Made by a program: the position numbers and the translations under genes. From assembly GCA_963693315.1 (NCBI GenBank), contig OY856188.1, positions 162,522,002-162,586,001 on the forward strand: DNA of 64,000 nucleotides, given 5' to 3'. Positions within the stretch are counted from its first letter, which is position 1. Each line of letters opens with the position of its first letter. Below, piece after piece: positions 11,331 to 22,920 of the stretch. A model generated the notes under the pieces. The model was given only the letters and a program-made list of their open reading frames with translations. It had not been told where the DNA came from and did not search any database. The DNA is from Diogma glabrata (taxonomy: Eukaryota; Arthropoda; Insecta; Diptera; Cylindrotomidae).

Positions 11331-12153
11331 AAATCCAGTGTTTAAGAATTAATATGAATCATCTTCACTTGAATCACGAAATTGGTTCGTAATAAACACC
11401 TTGTCGAAAACTGTTGTTAAAATTCCAATTTATTCCTACTGTTTTTACAACATTGAACATTGTTCAACTTATGTTTACTGATTTAAACGGATGTTCAACC
11501 ATACAAATAATATTGTTCGCAAAAAATGTAACCTAGTTTGCTATAAATAAATACAAATTAATGCCCTTTTAAGCCAGTCATTTGAAATATTAACACGAAT
11601 GTGTCATGCAAACAACATGTATCCTTAACGTATTTCTAATCCAATTAAACAATTAGTTACATACATCGCGTGAGTAAATTAAATTATAAATTTAATTTGA
11701 TTAAAATCATCAAAAACATTAAGTTCGTCAAAATCTCTTTTGATCATAAATTATATTTGGTAGATACCAACAAGTTAAAAAAGATTTAAAATAAATCAAT
11801 TGAGGATTATTTTATAAAATTAGGATAATATTATTTTTAAATTGATTACAATTAATTGCCTTCAATTAAATATGAATGAATGAACTTACTTAATTTCTAC
11901 TTTTCTAGTGCCTATGTTTTTTATTTTTCATTCCCTAATTTTTAATATTATGTTTTGCGAAGTTTAAATTATAGAAGAAAACTTTTAATATTAGAATAAA
12001 CAAAATCACAACAATACAAAATAATGGAGTCTTAAATTATTGTTATAAAATGTATCCGTTTTTAATATTCTTTAAAAACTCAAATTATATCTTTATTAAA
12101 GATTTTGAAAAACTATATGACTATCGGTTTAATAAAAACTGTTTATAGGACGT
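11331..12153. other. No gene seen
   Basis: AT-rich DNA without a supported frame or internal repeat. Confidence 0.5.
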
Positions 12154-12606
12154 TTAAGGGTCTGTTTATGTTGAAGCTTCGATAAACGAGTCAAGCATCG
12201 AGTCAAGCAGTGATAAAAGCGTTGACTAGCGCTATTCTTTTACAGTGGTTATGTTGGAGCTTCGAGAATTTTAATAAAATTTACAAAAATATATACAATA
12301 AACTTAAATTCAATTAATTTAATAATCAATTTTCCATAAACTTCAAAATTTAAATTAATTAAAACTAATATTTTTATTTTTATGTATTTTTTTATAAAAT
12401 AAATAAAATGAACATCGATCAAAGGCTTCGATAGTATAGCGTCGAAAAAGAACAAATCGTTTATCGACGCTTGACTCGATGCTTGACTCTTTTATCGATG
12501 CTTCAACATAAACAATCCTAATTGAAAGCATGTTTTCATTTACTTCGCTTGAATCACATCGATGGTCGACGCTATTATTGAAGCTCCAACATAAACGCAT
12601 CCTAAT
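12154..12606. mobile_element. MITE, about 450 bp, with nested inverted repeats
   Basis: The ends are inverted: GGGTCTGTTTATGTTGAAGC at the left and, on the complement of the right end, GGATGCGTTTATGTTGGAGC. A second inward pair (GTTATGTTGGAGCTTCGA near 12,247 and its complement near 12,500) and GAGTCAAGCATCGAGTCAAG with its complement make a multi-stem fold. The frames at 12,249-12,600 only follow this fold. Confidence 0.72.
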
Positions 12607-13604
12607 AGTTATTTATGTATTAAAGTTATGTATCATAGGTTTTTACGCCCTGAAAGCGGCGTAATACATTCCCAGAACTGAATGCGGTTTGATGGGAATA
12701 GTAGTCGAGTACTGATTTTACAAATAAAATTAATTATGAGCAAACCTATAACTATGCAAATGCAACCATGTAATTTTAAACCGTTTTTTAAATGGTTTAA
12801 CATCAACTAACTAACAAATATCATATTATTAATTATGATTTAGGAAAACTATGTGTTTTGTTTGTAATAAATTAAGTATTTTCATTTTTACCGTTATTTG
12901 GGATTTTTGGGTCTTTTCCAGTTATTATGTGAAGAAAAACTGCGAGATCTCGAATTAACTATAAAACATAGAAATTTATATAAGACAGAATTTCGGAAAA
13001 TTAAATTTGAGAGTTAATAACTTTATGCAGGAACATCATATCCATAGTCGATCTTCTGTCGACCATTAAGATGAGATCCAGTATTTTTCAAAACAACAGA
13101 TAGTCAAATGTGTATGGTATATTTAGGGCTTGTAAACCGGTTTTACCCGAAACCGGTTAAACGGGTTTTTGCTCATTTTGTTCATTCAACGGGTTTTGTT
13201 TACCCTAAAAGGGTTTTGTAAATCCGGCCCGGAACAGGCCCACATCAGATTGCAATAATAAGGCTTGCCCTTTCTAGACTGACCATGAGATGATCACGCC
13301 CTGACTGTATTCAGGCTTGCCCTAACTATTTTCAGTTCGAGCATCTTCTCCTGCGGATTTTCCGTTCATGATTTTATTTTTGGTTATTTATATTAAATAT
13401 ATTAAATTCAATATACCTTTTAAAAAAAGTATACGAGCACAGTATTTTCTTTCACGATTTGACCTTATTCACCAGTTTTCCATTAGAAGAAATTTTCGAA
13501 AAAATTTTATGTTTCGATTTCTAGGATTGTAAATTTTTTGTGGTTTTCTGTTTTCATTATATTTAAAATATATTTTTTCAATGATGGCATATGAAATAGT
13601 TATT
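12607..13604. other. No gene seen; one possible short inverted-end element
   Basis: A 13,126-13,241 stretch starts GGGCTTGTAAACCGG and ends with an imperfect inverted counterpart (CCGGCCCGGAACAGGCCC). No target duplication was found, so it is mentioned here only. The rest is AT-rich without a supported feature. Confidence 0.4.
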
Positions 13605-13626
13605 TGTTTAGCTAGGCAGCAAAGTA

Positions 13627-13703
13627 GTAGATTGACTGCCGCGGCTGATAGTTCATAGACGAGCGAAGCGAGGCTAGGAATTCAGCCAAGGCAGTCAATC
13701 TAC
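13627..13703. repeat. Short hairpin with GC-rich core
   Basis: GTAGATTGACTGCC and its complement close a 77 bp hairpin whose centre is GACGAGCGAAGCGAGGC. Similar GC-rich cores occur in the hairpins at 17,103-17,200, 21,705-21,822 and 47,249-47,361. Confidence 0.75.
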
Positions 13704-13721
13704 CTTGCTGCCGAGTTGAAC

Positions 13722-14051
13722 ATATAATTTTTTCTCCGATTAATTACAATGATATGTAATTTAATAATTATTACTTTAAAAATAAAGCAAAATTTTAAAA
13801 CTGAAAAAAGTAATCGCAATTGTTGGAAGATTTAGTTGTTATGGAAATGTAATAATAATTAAAGTTTGACAAATTAAAAAATTTCTGCCAGATTCGTGGA
13901 AAAATATCTGTTTATTTCTATGAAGTCTAATTATTTTGCTGCCTAGGCAGCAAAGTTCTTACTTTGCTGCCTAGGCAGGAAAAGTGCCACTTTGCTGACT
14001 GAAATAAGTCTGCAAAATTTATATTTGCTGTCTATCGGAGAAAAAATATAT
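13722..14051. mobile_element. Candidate MITE with 18 bp TIR
   Basis: ATATAATTTTTTCTCCGAT at the left is mirrored by ATCGGAGAAAAAATATA at the right. Near the right end, GCTGCCTAGGCAGCAAAGT is itself palindromic and is repeated once. TAGGCAGCAAAGTAG also lies just left at about 13,614, so the element may extend to include the hairpin at 13,627-13,703. Confidence 0.55.
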
Positions 14052-14054
14052 TTT

Positions 14055-14290
14055 CATGACGCTTAATCCCCTAGTGTAAAAAGAATAATAAATTGTTGTT
14101 GCTATGGTATTTTCATTAAATTTTATAAGGCTTTAAAATCAAAGTAACCATAAAAAAATAGAATACTATGAATCTTGAATGTTATTTTGTCGATTTCTAA
14201 TTTAATAGTCTTTAATAGAAAATTCAAAATGGCGAACGAATGAACAAACATCTTTTGTCGCGAAATAAAAATAAATGAAAAGAAATCATT
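14055..14290 (+). repeat. Dispersed repeat pair with 21.5 kb
   Basis: Matches about 21,510-21,690 in the same orientation: CTAGTGTAAAAA, GTTGCTATGG, ATAGAATAC, TTGAATGTT and GTCGATTTMTA in order. Non-coding. Confidence 0.65.
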
Positions 14291-14436
14291 CTAACCGCTT
14301 AAATTACCAAAAAAATAAAAACAATAATTTTAATTATTAGTTCAAGTGAAAATAGTATTTGCAAAGTACTTATTCTGTATTAACTATATATTATATTGTA
14401 ATTACTATATATTATATTATAATTATTGATTATTAC

Positions 14437-14751
14437 CCTGGCAAAAATTCTTGTAGGAATTTTTGTTAGGATCTTACATGAACTTTAAGAGATCCTATGT
14501 GAATCTTGTATGATCTTGTAAACTTTTTGTCTCAATTCTCTACAAGAAATTATCATGATCATGTAAGTTCTTACCCTGACAAAAATTTTTGTAGGAATTT
14601 TTGTTAGGATCTTACATGAACTATAAAAGATCCTATGTGAATATTGTAGGATCTTGTATGATCTTGTAAACTTCTTGTCCCAATTCTCTACAAGAAATGA
14701 TCATGATCATGTAAGTTCCTATATAATTTTCCTACAAGAATTTTTGCCAGG
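14437..14751. mobile_element. MITE with tandem internal duplication
   Basis: TIRs are CCTGGCAAAAATTCTTGTAG and its complement. The inside consists of two direct copies with a 137 bp period (start points 14,434 and 14,571), each with TTAGGATCTTACATGAACT and CAAGAAATKATCATGATCAT. TTAC and TTAA flank the ends, so a TTA duplication is possible. Confidence 0.82.
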
Positions 14752-15213
14752 TTAAACATAGGCAAAAAGATGAAAAAAGCATTTGTAATCGAGTTGTGAA
14801 GTGAATAAAATTTAAGATGGCGTAGAAATGAACAAACATCTATAGTATTTGCAAACATCTAGTATTCTAGTAATTGCACTAATCTGTGTTAACTATATAC
14901 TATAATTAAAAATAAGCAAAAATAATTGAAAAAAATCTCTTATATTCGTGTGGTGTTGTTAAATTTTAACTTTTTGTTGGCAATTCAGTGTAGTGTCACA
15001 ATAATACAATAGGACAAATAACTAGAAATGGTTCTACATCATCTGGTGAATCAATTTTAGAAATCTTGCTATAAATGGATAATCCATCGTTGTCCCAACT
15101 AATGGCAGCAACGGCCATTTTTCATAATAAAAGTGCTGCAAAATATGATATTTACTACAAAAAATTGATAATCTAGCACAAGTAGCAAAAAACCATACCT
15201 CAATATTGAATAA

Positions 15214-15303
15214 CTAACCAAACAACTAAAAATAACCGAAGATCGTCTAGATTCTGTAGAAGCAGAATTGAATTTCTTAAAACAAAAAGATTTGTTGCAT
15301 GAC
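15214..15303 (+). pseudogene. Possible coiled-coil coding scrap
   Basis: On the + strand the residues LTKQLKITEDRLDSVEAELN, followed by FLKQKDLLHD, form a heptad-like amphipathic stretch, as seen in LINE ORF1 proteins. Both flanks are closed by stops and no start was found. The identity is a guess. The opposite-strand frame 15,099-15,404 is a weaker reading. Confidence 0.25.
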
Positions 15304-15410
15304 GTCGCCATATCACCGATATCCTTATCAATGTCTTTTACAATTTTTGTAAAATCGAAATTGTAGATTGCAAAATTAATAAAAGAATTTTGCCTGTAAA
15401 ACATAAAATA

Positions 15411-15965
15411 AAATATGGAGGGGCTGAAATCTCACAGCTCTGAGATATCAAGACTTCGGTTTGGGTATAGGATTTGTATATAGTTTTCGGCAAAAAACTT
15501 TTATGAGGACATGGTTTTTAGTTTTGGGCAGCGATGAATATCAAACAAAACTCTTTTAAAGTACAAATATTTTCATATCTATGTTTAGATATGTATTACA
15601 AAACTAACACGAAACATCAATACGTTGCCGGAAAATTATAACAGATCATAAATTAACATAATTTAGTGAAAAGATGATACACTCAGCAAACTACTCAAAA
15701 ACCTCTCCATTTAGCGTTTCGAGAAAATATTAATCACAAATTCATATGAATTTGTGATTAATATTTTCACTCCAAAAATATTAAAATATTTTCACTCCAA
15801 AAATATTGTAAAAATTAAATAAAATCAAACTTTTTTCAAAATTCTTAAAATATTCCAAAATCAAAAATTAAAACTTTTTCCAAAATTCTAAAAATATTGC
15901 AAAAATTATTACAAAATCAAAAATACAAACTTTTTTCAAAATTCCAAAAAAATTTGGGAGTGTAA
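15411..15965 (-). repeat. Composite repeat fragment plus its minisatellite
   Basis: 15,418-15,745 is the reverse-oriented terminal block (AGGGGCTGAAATCTCACAGC to GCGTTTCGAGAAAA). 15,746-15,965 is the CAAAATTCTAAAAATATTGC array. A small local palindrome, AATCACAAATTCATATGAATTTGTGATT (28 bp, given as 14 bp AATCACAAATTCAT and its complement), marks the joint at 15,731-15,758. Confidence 0.75.
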
Positions 15966-16275
15966 AAATACGAAGCACCAAAAATTTTTCACCAGACTCA
16001 ATGATTTAACTCCAAAAAAAACCTGCAACACGATACATATACGTGAATCATCCCAATATCTCGAAAAAAGGATGTACCAACACTCTATGGATCCCCCAAC
16101 AACAACACCAAACGCAATAAATAGATTACCTACAGTCATCGAACAGCAAACTTCTCTTCCCGTTCCTACTAATAGCCCCATCTCTAATTTACTCCAACCT
16201 CCCCCTAACCCCTCCCATCCAACACCAAACCTCCCTGACACCCCCACCCCCTCCCTAGGTTTCGACACTGATTGA
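15955..16275 (+). pseudogene. Orphan open frame, Pro/Thr/Asn-rich, origin unknown
   Basis: A frame of about 107 codons is open on the + strand: KNTKHQKFFTRLND, PKKTCNTIHIRESSQYLEKR, MYQHSMDPPTTTPNAINRLP, and a proline-rich tail (LQPPPNPSHPTPNLP). The DNA is clearly richer in C and less AT-rich than everything around it. It is cut by the minisatellite on the left and by the first 287 bp satellite unit on the right, which supplies the stop. I recognise no domain. It could be a fragment of a host exon or of a retroelement ORF1/gag. The opposite strand is also open (15,936-16,298), so the strand is an inference from composition. Confidence 0.4.
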
Positions 16276-16736
16276 TAGAAACATTTGTAAAAATTCAAAG
16301 TTGGGAAATTTGGTAAATTTTGTATGAAAATTATAGCGAAGTCTCAAATAATAATATTTCTGGGTGTTTAGAGGACGGGGGTGGAGAGGATAAAAAAAAC
16401 TTTTTTTGACCCAAGCAAGTGGGCTGTTATTTGAAAGAGCACCTAATTTAGAAATCATTGCAATTTTTTTTTTAATTTTGTGGTGCACAGTTTTTGAGTT
16501 ATTGTCAAAAAAGCGCAACTTACACACCGTCCCCCCCTCTACGTTTTGCCGGTGATTAACAGAAAAATTTGTACAAATTCACAGAGTTGGGAAGTTTGGT
16601 GAATTTTGAATGAAAATCATAGCGAAGTCTCAAATAATTATATTTCTAGATGTTTAGGGAACGGGGGTGGAGAGGGTAAAAAAAATCTTTTTTTGACCCA
16701 AGCGAGTGGGGTGTCATTTGAAAGAGCACTTAAAGG
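16258..16736 (+). repeat. 287 bp satellite, array 1 (left part)
   Basis: Units start at TTCGACACTGATTGA (16,261) and at the variant GCCGGTGATTAACAG (16,548), a spacing of 287 bp. Landmarks per unit are GCGAAGTCTCAAATAAT, a G-rich GGGGGTGGAGAGG, TTTGACCCAAGC, TTTGAAAGAGCAC and CACAGTTTTTGAGTTATTG. The second unit is broken at 16,736 by the TTAA element and resumes at 18,285. Confidence 0.9.
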
Positions 16737-18284
16737 TCATTCTCAATTAGTCTTTTTTTCTCGTCTTTTTTATTTTGTTAAATAGAAGATATGAAAATCA
16801 TATAAGTGCGAAAGGAAAAACGATGAAGACTTTTTATTTATTCCATGTCTTTTTTTTACTTTCCATGACTTTTTTTAAAAAGTAATATACTATAAAAAAG
16901 TGTTCTACTATAAAAAAGTCTATAGAGCAAGACTTTTTTATGGAAAAAGACGACTTTTACACTGAAAAAAAATATTTAAAATTATCTAGCAGTCTATGTT
17001 GGATACGACATTGTTAAAAATATATAATAAAATTAGATGTTTATTAAAAATAATGGTGAAATAACACAATTCCAATCCTATAATAGTATATTTTTCAACG
17101 ATGCCGAAAACAACATATTTTGAAGCAAGAGGACAGTTTATCAGCCGAGGCGATAGCCGAGTTTGGTAATGGTCGCGAGATTCAAAATATGATTTTCGGC
17201 GAGTAAAAAACTGTACTTTTTCTACTACTTTTTTAAAAATTATTATTAATTATTAAGCATTTTCATTTAAAATTACATACAATTCAAATTTTAAAACATA
17301 TAAACACCCAAACAAAATCTTTAAATTTATATTTCTGCTATTAAAATATAGATGACTCAATATAAATAAATTATCCAATTTCTATGTTATAAATAAAACC
17401 ATCTTTAGTTACAAGACTGATTGTTCTTTCGTACAAAAAATCGTCAACTGTATACATATACATATATTTATTCTATTTACACTACAAAATTCTATAATTT
17501 TATTCTATTTGGTCTATAAAGTTCGTAAAATATAATAACACATCTTTAAAGGTTTATTGTTTTTTGCATTTTGCGTCTACATAGTAGGCTTATAACTAAA
17601 GACGGTTGTCTAATATACAAAGTCAAGTCTAAAATAAAAACAACAGTTTTGATTTAGTTTTTGGATGGGAATGACGATACGTAAATTCCTGATATATTTT
17701 AAATTTTAAAACAACGTAAAATATTTTATGTAAATAAATATTTTTTTTCGTTTTTCTTAAATAAATAGGAGAAATAATTTTTTTAAAAATATCTTAACAC
17801 CAACTGTTTGTTACCATACTATTTAAAAAGAATATGTGAATCTTATATAGTTAACTATTATAATATTTTTACATTTTTAGTGTAAATTGTCCGTAAAAAG
17901 TTCTAAAATTAATTAACGTCGTCTTCCCAAGAAAGACAAATTAACACTAAAAAATTATTTCATTCAATTAATTGATTCTCTTAACGGGTGTTCTAGGACG
18001 ATTTATTCTAGTTAAGAAATTAGAAAATAGATGGCTTTTAAAAACTTACTTTCGTCACTAAGTACGAAAGTAATTTGTATAGGTTTTTTATCACTGGTGA
18101 CGAAAAAGAAATTTTCGATGCAATGAACAAGCATCGAAAGTAGATTTTTTAAGTTGGGTAGTGGAAAAAATATTTTTTCCATGAAAAAGTGTGATATTCG
18201 TCTTACTCTCTCTTTAGAAAATTAATCATGGTTTCCCGTTCTATTTTGGCTAGAAAAAAGATGAAAAAGACTAATGGAGAGTCA
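16737..18284. mobile_element. 1.55 kb TIR element with TTAA target duplication
   Basis: The satellite reads GAGCACTTAA on the left and continues TTAATTTAAAAATCATTAC on the right, giving a TTAA (possibly CTTAA) duplication. TIRs are imperfect: GGTCATTCTCAATTAGTC and, on the complement of the right end, GCTGACTCTCCATTAGTC. A TTAA duplication is known for piggyBac and Kolobok elements. No transposase is visible. It contains the 17,335-18,200 block shared with 4.4-6.4 kb and the hairpin at 17,103-17,200. Confidence 0.82.
17103..17200. repeat. Short hairpin with GC-rich core
   Basis: GCCGAAAACAACATATTTTG and its near complement TTCAAAATATGATTTTCGGC bracket a core with GCCGAGGCGATAGCCGAG. Nested in the TTAA element. 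Confidence 0.75.
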
Positions 18285-18631
18285 GCTTAATTTAAAAATC
18301 ATTACAATTTTTTTTAGAATTTTGCGGTGCACAGTTTTTGAGTTATTGTCAAAAAAGTACAACTTTCAGAACATTCCGCCCCTACGTTTCAACGATGATT
18401 GACAGAAAAATTTGTAAAAATACACAAAGACAGGAAGATTGGTAAATTTTGTATGAAAATCATAGCGAAGTCTCAAATAATTATATTTCTGTGTGTTTTA
18501 GGGATGGGTGTGGGGAGAGCATAAAAAACCATTTTGGACCCAAATGAGTGGGGTGTCATATGAAGGAGCACTTAATTTAAGAAATCATTACAATTTTTTT
18601 TAGAATTTTGGAATGCACAGTTTTTGTGTTA
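18285..18631 (+). repeat. 287 bp satellite, array 1 (right part)
   Basis: Resumes at ATTACAATTTTTTTTAGAAT and carries about 1.2 further units, with a unit start near 18,389 (TTCAACGATGATTGACAG). It ends within a unit at CACAGTTTTTGTGTT. Confidence 0.88.
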
Positions 18632-18945
18632 CCCGGGTACGAGCTGCTAATGTTAAACTACGGACTGATCTCGTTCCAGTATTGGCGAGCTATTTAGCTC
18701 GCATTGGCTAGTTAGCTTTCGGCCAGGTTTCGGACTGAACCAAGGCTTAGTTTATTATATTACGCGTTATTAGCCAGTCTAATGCAGTGTAAACATGTGC
18801 AGACCATATTATGTTTATCTTCATTTTCATATATGTTACTCTTTGCACAACCTATTTCTACACATTTGTGTGGAAAATGTTAAGCTCCACCCAACCCCCA
18901 GGAGTTATGGCTAGGTTTTGGCCCCTTAGCTTTTTTTTACCCGGG
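18632..18945 (+). mobile_element. Candidate SINE-like insertion
   Basis: About 305 bp lie between two copies of TTACCCGGG (near 18,630 and 18,938). The right copy is preceded by a run of eight T. The interior is less AT-rich than its surroundings and holds GGTTTCGGACTGAACC near 18,726, which resembles a Pol III B box. A-box and tRNA relationship could not be established. The right flank does not resume the satellite, so the duplication is not confirmed by an empty site. Confidence 0.35.
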
Positions 18946-19384
18946 AATATTTATTTTTACGTTTAATTTTGATTTTGAACCAAAACAGAGACCTCCTTTT
19001 CACCCGAAAATTCTCATGTCCTGGAAACAGTTTTTTCAAAGAAAAGTCAGACAAGTGCGAAAAAAATTCGCTCGTCAAGGGTTCCGTGAATGTAAAAGAA
19101 CACAATATCAAAAATTATTGACAAAAAGTTGTGTTGTAATGTCCTTATATTTTCAGACCACAGACACATAACAAAATAAATGTTAAATTGTAAATGTCAA
19201 TAGTAAATTACAATCAAATCTACATTGATCAAAAATGGCAAAAAAAATGTTAATTCAGGTTAAATATTATCCATAGATGTTTTTGGTAACTTAAAAAAGA
19301 TTCAATTACACCAGCTTGTAAATGGATTAAATTTGATTATTTTTTCGGTCAATCGAGTATTGAAATTTAGGGGTGTGGAAAGGC
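18946..19384. repeat. Start of long inverted repeat, left arm
   Basis: 18,955-19,045 is the complement of 21,945-22,035 (TTTCACCCGAAAATTCTCATG region). From about 19,040 on, the sequence is the complement of about 25,735-25,985: GTTCCGTGAATGTAAAAGAAC, CAATATCAAAAAT and CTACATTGATCAAAAATG are shared. Confidence 0.75.
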
Positions 19385-20510
19385 TACATACTAAAAATAT
19401 TTTTTTTTTAATAACACAAAAACTCTGCATTGCAAAATTCTAAAAAAATTGTAACATTTCTTAAATTAAGTGCTCTTTCATATGACACCCCACTCATTTG
19501 GGTCAAAAATGGTTTTTCTTCCCTCCCCACACCCATCCCTTAAACACACAGAAATATAATTATTTGAGTCTTCAATATGATTTTCATTCAAAATTTACCA
19601 ATATTCCTGTCTCTGTGAATATTTTCAAATTTTTCAGTCAGTCATCGTCGAAAGGTAGGCGGCGGCACGATCTGAATTTAGCCCTTTCTTATCCATAACT
19701 CAAAAACTGTGCTGTAGTTTTCATACAAAACTTAGCAAATTTCCTAACTCTGTGAAATTTTCCAAATTTTTCTGTCATTTAGTGTCGAAACGTATGGAGG
19801 GGGGGAACGGTCTGAATTTTGCACTTTTTCAACAGTAACTCAAAACCTGGGCACCGCACAATTCTAAAAATAATTGCAACGAATTCTAAATTAGATGTTC
19901 TTTCGCTTGGGTAAAAAAAAGTTTTTTTTACCCCCTCTACCCCGGTCTTCAAAACACACAGAAATATAATTATTGGAGACTTCGCTATAGTTTTTGTACA
20001 AAATTTACCAAATAACCTAACTCTGTGAATTTTTACAAATTTTTCTGTCAACCAGAGTCGAAACGTATGGGGGGGAACGGTGTGAATTTTTGCACTTTTT
20101 TCACAATAACTCAAAAACTGGGCACCGAAAAATTCTAAAAAAAATTGCAACGAATTCTAAATTAGATGTTCTTTCAAATGACTCCCCAATCGCTTGGGTC
20201 AAAAAAAGTTTTTTTTTACCCCCTCTACCCCGGTCCTCTAAACACACAGAAATATAATTATTGGAGACTTCGCTATAGTTTTCGTACAAAATTTAGCAAA
20301 TTTCCTAACTCTGTGAATTTTAACAAATTTTTCTGTCAATCAGTGTCGAAACGTTGGGGGGGGGGGGGGAACGGTCTAAATTCGCACTTTTTTTACTATA
20401 ACTCAAAAACTGGGCATCGCAAAATTCTAAAAAAATTTGCTTTGTTTTTTAAATTAAGTGCTCTTTCAAATGACACCCCACTCGACCACATTTTAAATAG
20501 TGTTTTTACC
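19385..20510 (-). repeat. 287 bp satellite, array 2, inverted
   Basis: About four units in reverse orientation, with unit marks TGTCGAAACG near 20,341, 20,056, 19,779 and 19,644. The last spacing is shortened by deletion. Each unit shows TTTCAAATGACACCCCACTC and AACACACAGAAATATAATTA. The frames at 19,498-20,714 follow the repeat and are not genes. Confidence 0.9.
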
Positions 20511-21010
20511 CCTCCTCATTTCCACCCCCTTAATAAATCTAAGTATGGAAATATGACACTTTTTTTTATATTGTTTATTAAAAACGTACTAATTTTTCTA
20601 TCATTCCAAGTACGTTTGAAAATTTTCGATCAGATAGGTTCGGAGCTAATCGAGGTAAGAAAACGCGAAAAAAACGTCATTATTCAAAATTATACAAAAA
20701 ACGGTAAGGTGTAAAATTCCAAAATAAATTTTTATAGAATACTGAAATAAAGCCCTTTCATATGATACCCTACTTGAATCTATAAAAAAATGTATTTTCT
20801 CAAAGGTCTCACATCGTACCCCTGTAAACCAAACGAAAACCACTTTAGTTTTATTTGTATCCGTCATTTCATGTGGACAAGTTAGTTTTATACGCATGCC
20901 AAATTTCAAGTCCATAGCATTTATAGTTTACGAGATAATCGATATAATGTGAAAAACACGTTTTACTCTCACCAATAGTGTTCCGTATAAAAAACGGAAC
21001 CCTAAAAACA
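20511..21010. repeat. Inner part of long inverted repeat, left arm
   Basis: Complementary (about 75-80% by eye) to 23,640-24,130. Shared landmarks are TATGATACCCTACTTG, AAGGTGTAAAATTCCA, CATTCCAA and the innermost CCGTATAAAAAACGGAACCC. Confidence 0.85.
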
Positions 21011-21704
21011 GTAATCATAATTTTTGTTGAAACGTCTACTTTTAGATGGTGAAAAATAAATAAGCGTTACCATGGAAAACTTTATATTTTTTAAGAATTT
21101 CAAGGGTAAATTTTAACAAATGATTTTTTAGTTTAGCGTATGGTTTTTGTTGTGACACATTAAAAATAAAAATAAAACATAAATCTACCTAAAACAAAAC
21201 ATGAATAAACATTAAATGGGCTTACAATCGATTTGATTGCGGGTCTTTTAGTTAAGAAGTTTTTATAGTGCTGAAAAGTGCCTTTGTTATTGTGATTTTG
21301 GTTCATGTTCATAATTTTTTGTATCACAGCCAAAAGTTCGAAATGCAATATTTGGCTACCAAATTCGAATCGACTTTTAGTGTAATTCAGTGTGTAGCGC
21401 GAGGAGCTTGTCTCACACACCCCTGCCATTCACACACCCCTTAACAAATGATGAAAAAAAAATTTTTTTTTTTCAACAACAAATGATTGAAAAATAACTT
21501 TTTTCTATGCGAAAAGTAAACTCACTAGTGTAAAAAAATAACAAATTATAGTTGCTATGGTTTTTCATATAATTTTACAAAGTATTTTAAACAACGTAGC
21601 CATGAAAAAATAGAATACGAATTTTGAATGTTTTGTTGTCGATTTATATCTTTATAATTTATAGTAAATATCGATTATATATTAGTATCGTAGAAAAAAT
21701 TGCA

Positions 21705-21822
21705 TTTCCTACGCGAGATAAAAACGTTTTTCGTTCGTAAACATGTCTCACTCGACGCTAGCGCGTCTCGTGAACAAATGTTTACTCACGAAAAAAACAA
21801 TGTTTTCATCTCTTGTAGGAAA
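21705..21822. repeat. Short hairpin with GC-rich core
   Basis: TTTCCTACGCGAGATAAAAA on the left and, on the complement of the right side, TTTCCTACAAGAGATGAAAA. The core is CGACGCTAGCGCGTCTCG. Confidence 0.75.
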
Positions 21823-22599
21823 ATATACTATTTAATATCACGTTTATGCAGTTTTTCGCATTTCTTGAAAAATGTTTCTGTGTTGATGTTTTTATTTCAC
21901 CATCTAAAAGTAGACGTTTCAACAAAAATAATGATTACTGTTTTTTTGAAAAAACTGTTTCCAGAACATGAGAATTTTAGGGTGAAAATGAAGTCTCTGT
22001 TTTGGTTTAAAATCAAAATTAAACCTAAACATAAAGTTTTGATTCCAAAATATTAAAGCGTATTAGGGACATAATAAGGTAAGTTTCCATCAAATTGCAG
22101 TGTGAATAAATTTTTTTTTTGTGGGAGATAAAAATTAAAAACAAAAAAAACTTCTTTTCTCGGTTTTTTCTATTTTTCATGGCAAATTTTAGGTTATGTG
22201 AAATTGCTTACACAAAATTTATATACCTTTTTATTACCTACAACTTTTACCTTAAACTTTTTTCGATAGAAGGTTTAGTTTGGCTGAAAACCGTGAAAAA
22301 CCATTTTCTATCTCTAAAAGCCCGCCCCATTTCACCCTCGTAGCTCGGATCACCTTTAACTTATTTTTCCTATCAATGTTTTCTTCCTTATCCCACAGTT
22401 TTAATGCTGTTAATAATTTTTACCATTTTTTGCCTTTTTAAGAGGTATCTGCACTGGTCTAAAAATGCAATTCTACGATTCAACAATCGGGCGTAAAGCA
22501 GCATTTCTTCCGATTAAAATAACAATACGTAACATTACTATTTTGCGCCCTAAAGCATAAATATGTCAGAAAACACGCTCAAAACTCTAAAGAAAAAAA

Positions 22600-22920
22600 T
22601 AGTAGATTACGATGCAACGGCTTAAACTAAGGTTATTAGACGTATGTGGTGTTTGCAAATCGAGGTGCCAGCCAAAACTTGCACCCACATTAAGTCCAAA
22701 ATAGCTTACGTTCATGCGTCATCATATACTATAAAATTCCTTAAATTTAACCATATTAGAAATTTTCATAAATTTTGTGATAAAAATATGTATGTAACCT
22801 TTGAACAAAATATTTGTTATTTCTTCACACAAATTGAATAACTATGACAACAAAAACTAACAAATATTTTGATTGGATTATGAAATTTTTAATTGAAAGG
22901 TTGCTGTGATTAAAATTTTT
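22600..22920 (-). repeat. Dispersed repeat, partner of 55.6-56.0 kb
   Basis: Reverse complement of about 55,640-56,010: the shared phrases are CTTAATGTGGGTGCAA, CGATTTGCAAAC, ACGTAAGCTATTTTG and CAAATATTTTGT. Non-coding. Ends close to TACTATTTTT on both copies. Confidence 0.7.

Noticed and set aside
13126..13241. Short element with GGGCTTGTAAACCGG ends
   Set aside because: The inverted match is imperfect and no target duplication was found.
16072..16275. 67-codon frame starting at the first ATG, as a complete small gene
   Set aside because: The open frame extends upstream of that ATG and the stop comes from satellite DNA, so it is treated as an orphan fragment.
19498..20714. Several frames of 66-182 codons
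   Set aside because: They follow the 287 bp satellite and its arm, recur with the period, and show no domain.
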